Source: Planctomycetota bacterium (lineage in GTDB: Bacteria; Planctomycetota; SZUA-567; H5-PLA8). From it: a DNA stretch of 64,000 nt. The first letter of the stretch is position 1. Each line of letters begins with the position of its first letter. Location of the stretch: positions 3,095,201 through 3,159,200 of the forward strand of contig JABTUM010000001.1 of assembly GCA_015075375.1 (NCBI GenBank). The letters are read 5' to 3'. This document shows positions 62,925 to 64,000 of this stretch, piece by piece. The notes under the pieces were generated by a model. That model did not search any database, was not told the origin of the DNA, and worked only from the letters and a program-made list of their open reading frames with translations. Both the position numbers and the translations under genes were made by a program.

Positions 62925-63320
62925 TTACTGCATAAGCCGCGTGATGCTCCCAAGTTCGATCGTGCTACCGTTTTCCAGGCCCAGGAACACCTTTTGGTCC
63001 TGGCCCACGCGCACGTCGGACACACGGGCCGTCTGCGTCGTTCCCGCCGAATCCACAAACTCCACCTGCCGCGACAGCAGGCTGGACGCCAGGAGTACGC
63101 TGTTCTGGTTCGAGAGGCCCGAAATGCTCGTCCCCAGATCCGTCGTCATCTGCAGGCTCGTCAGGTCCGAAACCTGAGCCATCATTTCGCTGTTCGACAT
63201 CGGCTCCAAGGGATCCTGGTTCTGCAATTCCGTCAGTAGCAGATGCAGGAATTCCTCGGTCTTGATCGAGAAGTTGAAGTCGGTCTTCGAACCCGAACCG
63301 CCGCTCACCGCGCTGACCAC
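62925..63320 (-). CDS. flgD: Hook cap scaffold FlgD (N-terminal domain only)
   Basis: The 131-residue protein has the FlgD signature (FLHLLLTELQNQDPLEPMSN; MMAQVSDLTSLQMT). The C-terminal fibronectin/tudor-like domains of enteric FlgD are absent. A GTG start with AGGAG seven bases upstream is used. Confidence 0.88.
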   Translation of the reverse strand: MVSAVSGGSGSKTDFNFSIKTEEFLHLLLTELQNQDPLEPMSNSEMMAQVSDLTSLQMTTDLGTSISGLSNQNSVLLASSLLSRQVEFVDSAGTTQTARVSDVRVGQDQKVFLGLENGSTIELGSITRLMQ

Positions 63321-63353
63321 GTGTATTCTCCTTCGGCGCCGTACTGCGAATCC

Positions 63354-64000
63354 TTAATCCAGCAGATCGCGGAATCGTTCCGCGCGCTCGTCTCCGCGCC
63401 CTTGCCGCTGCCGCGAGCCCTGTCCGTCTTCACGCCCCTGCGAGTGCTGGCCCTCTTGCCGCTTCCAGCTCTGCTCCGGCGTGCTCTGCGCGGGCTCGGC
63501 CAGGCGCTGTAATCGCACATCCCATGCCGCAAGTCCGTCGCGCAGCTCGGAAGCATGCGCCGAAAACCATTGCCGGGCTTCGGGCTGAGCGGCGTGGATC
63601 TCGATACGCAGACCCTGCGCGCCGTTCGGAGTGAACTCGCCCGAAAGCTTCAGTCGCACCAAGCCCAAGCCAGGCGGTTTCAATTCCAGTTCAATGGACT
63701 TGCGCCCCTGCGTCCACGCCTGCCTGGACGCTTCGCCGATCTGCTCGGCCGCGGCATGCAGAGTGGGGCGAGCGGTGGAGCGCGCTTCGCGCACACTCGA
63801 TGCGTCGCGCAGCGAGCGTGTTTCCGCCGCGCGGCCATCCGAGGAAATTTCCATTTCAAGCTGCGCGTCGTCACGGTCGGAGGCCATCTTTGCCGGGAGC
63901 ACTGCGTGCTTCTCGGCAGTCTCCCCCGGCAAGACCTGCGCGCGTTCGGAAACTGCTGCCTCGATCTTGGCCTCGGGGAGCGTCGGCTCGGGACTCGCTG
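63354..64000 (-). CDS. fliK: Hook-length control protein FliK (5' part beyond the window)
   Basis: The frame is open to the right edge, so the start is missing. The visible 215 residues end with the Flg_hook domain (SIELELKPPGLGLVRLKLSG; AWDVRLQRL) and a Gln/Gly/Arg-rich tail. FliK senses hook length and triggers the FlhB switch. It precedes flgD, the usual order. Confidence 0.85.
   Translation of the reverse strand, partial: ASPEPTLPEAKIEAAVSERAQVLPGETAEKHAVLPAKMASDRDDAQLEMEISSDGRAAETRSLRDASSVREARSTARPTLHAAAEQIGEASRQAWTQGRKSIELELKPPGLGLVRLKLSGEFTPNGAQGLRIEIHAAQPEARQWFSAHASELRDGLAAWDVRLQRLAEPAQSTPEQSWKRQEGQHSQGREDGQGSRQRQGRGDERAERFRDLLD

Noticed and set aside
1..64000. CRISPR arrays, rRNA genes and complete insertion sequences
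   Set aside because: No regularly spaced repeats, rRNA segments or transposase genes were seen.

Overview
The window is a high-GC segment of a diderm, flagellated bacterium: P-ring and L-ring genes are present, as are FliA, FlhF/FlhG and a sigma-54-type regulator. The order flgF-flgG-flgA-flgH-flgI-flgJ-flgN-flgK-flgL-fliW-csrA resembles Acidobacteriota, Planctomycetota and Desulfovibrio-like bacteria. The phylum cannot be fixed from the sequence alone; an acidobacterium-like host is my guess.

Layout. (1) About 1-13950 is an accessory region ending beside a tRNA-Val gene (13955-14031). It holds two GYF_2-domain proteins around a site-2-type protease and a small ribbon-helix-helix-like protein, a replication module on the minus strand (small DNA-binding-like protein, unknown protein, family A DNA polymerase, phage O-like initiator), several unknown proteins, a degenerate resolvase chimera and a tyrosine recombinase next to the tRNA. 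The initiator gene contains palindromic iterons followed by an AT-rich stretch, the arrangement of the lambda O gene and its origin. The left end of the element is not recognisable and may lie outside the window. (2) 14085-19887 is chromosomal metabolism and regulation: a glucose-6-phosphate dehydrogenase fused to a cyclic-nucleotide-binding domain, a divergent SDR/TetR pair with paired operators, a DUF3445 protein and an HDOD protein. (3) 19919-64000 is one large motility region, almost all on the minus strand: hybrid kinase, lipoprotein, NtrC-type regulator, fliT-like/fliS/fliD, two short flagellins, a Maf-type glycosyltransferase fused to a methyltransferase, csrA, fliW, the flgL-to-flgF operon, another hybrid kinase, flgM, HDOD, PilZ, FlhB-like and FliK-like genes, fliA, flhG, flhF, flhA, flhB, fliRQPO, fliN, fliM, fliL, motB, motA, flgE, flgD and a partial fliK. 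Genes such as fliF-fliJ, fliE, flgB and flgC are absent and probably follow to the right.

How it works together. A sigma-54 promoter precedes fliO and a weaker candidate precedes flgF, matching the NtrC-type activator. FliA and a FlgM-like anti-sigma factor fit the sigma-28-like elements found before fliD, one flagellin and flgM. CsrA and FliW sit beside the filament genes, and both flagellin leaders carry the same GGA-loop hairpin, so post-transcriptional control by a CsrA-FliW switch is likely.

The most unusual items are: the fliN gene, which encodes an intact receiver domain fused to FliN and has a strong internal ribosome binding site and ATG that would also give a normal-sized FliN; the origin embedded in the island's initiator gene; the zwf-CNB fusion; and the conserved flagellin leader hairpins.
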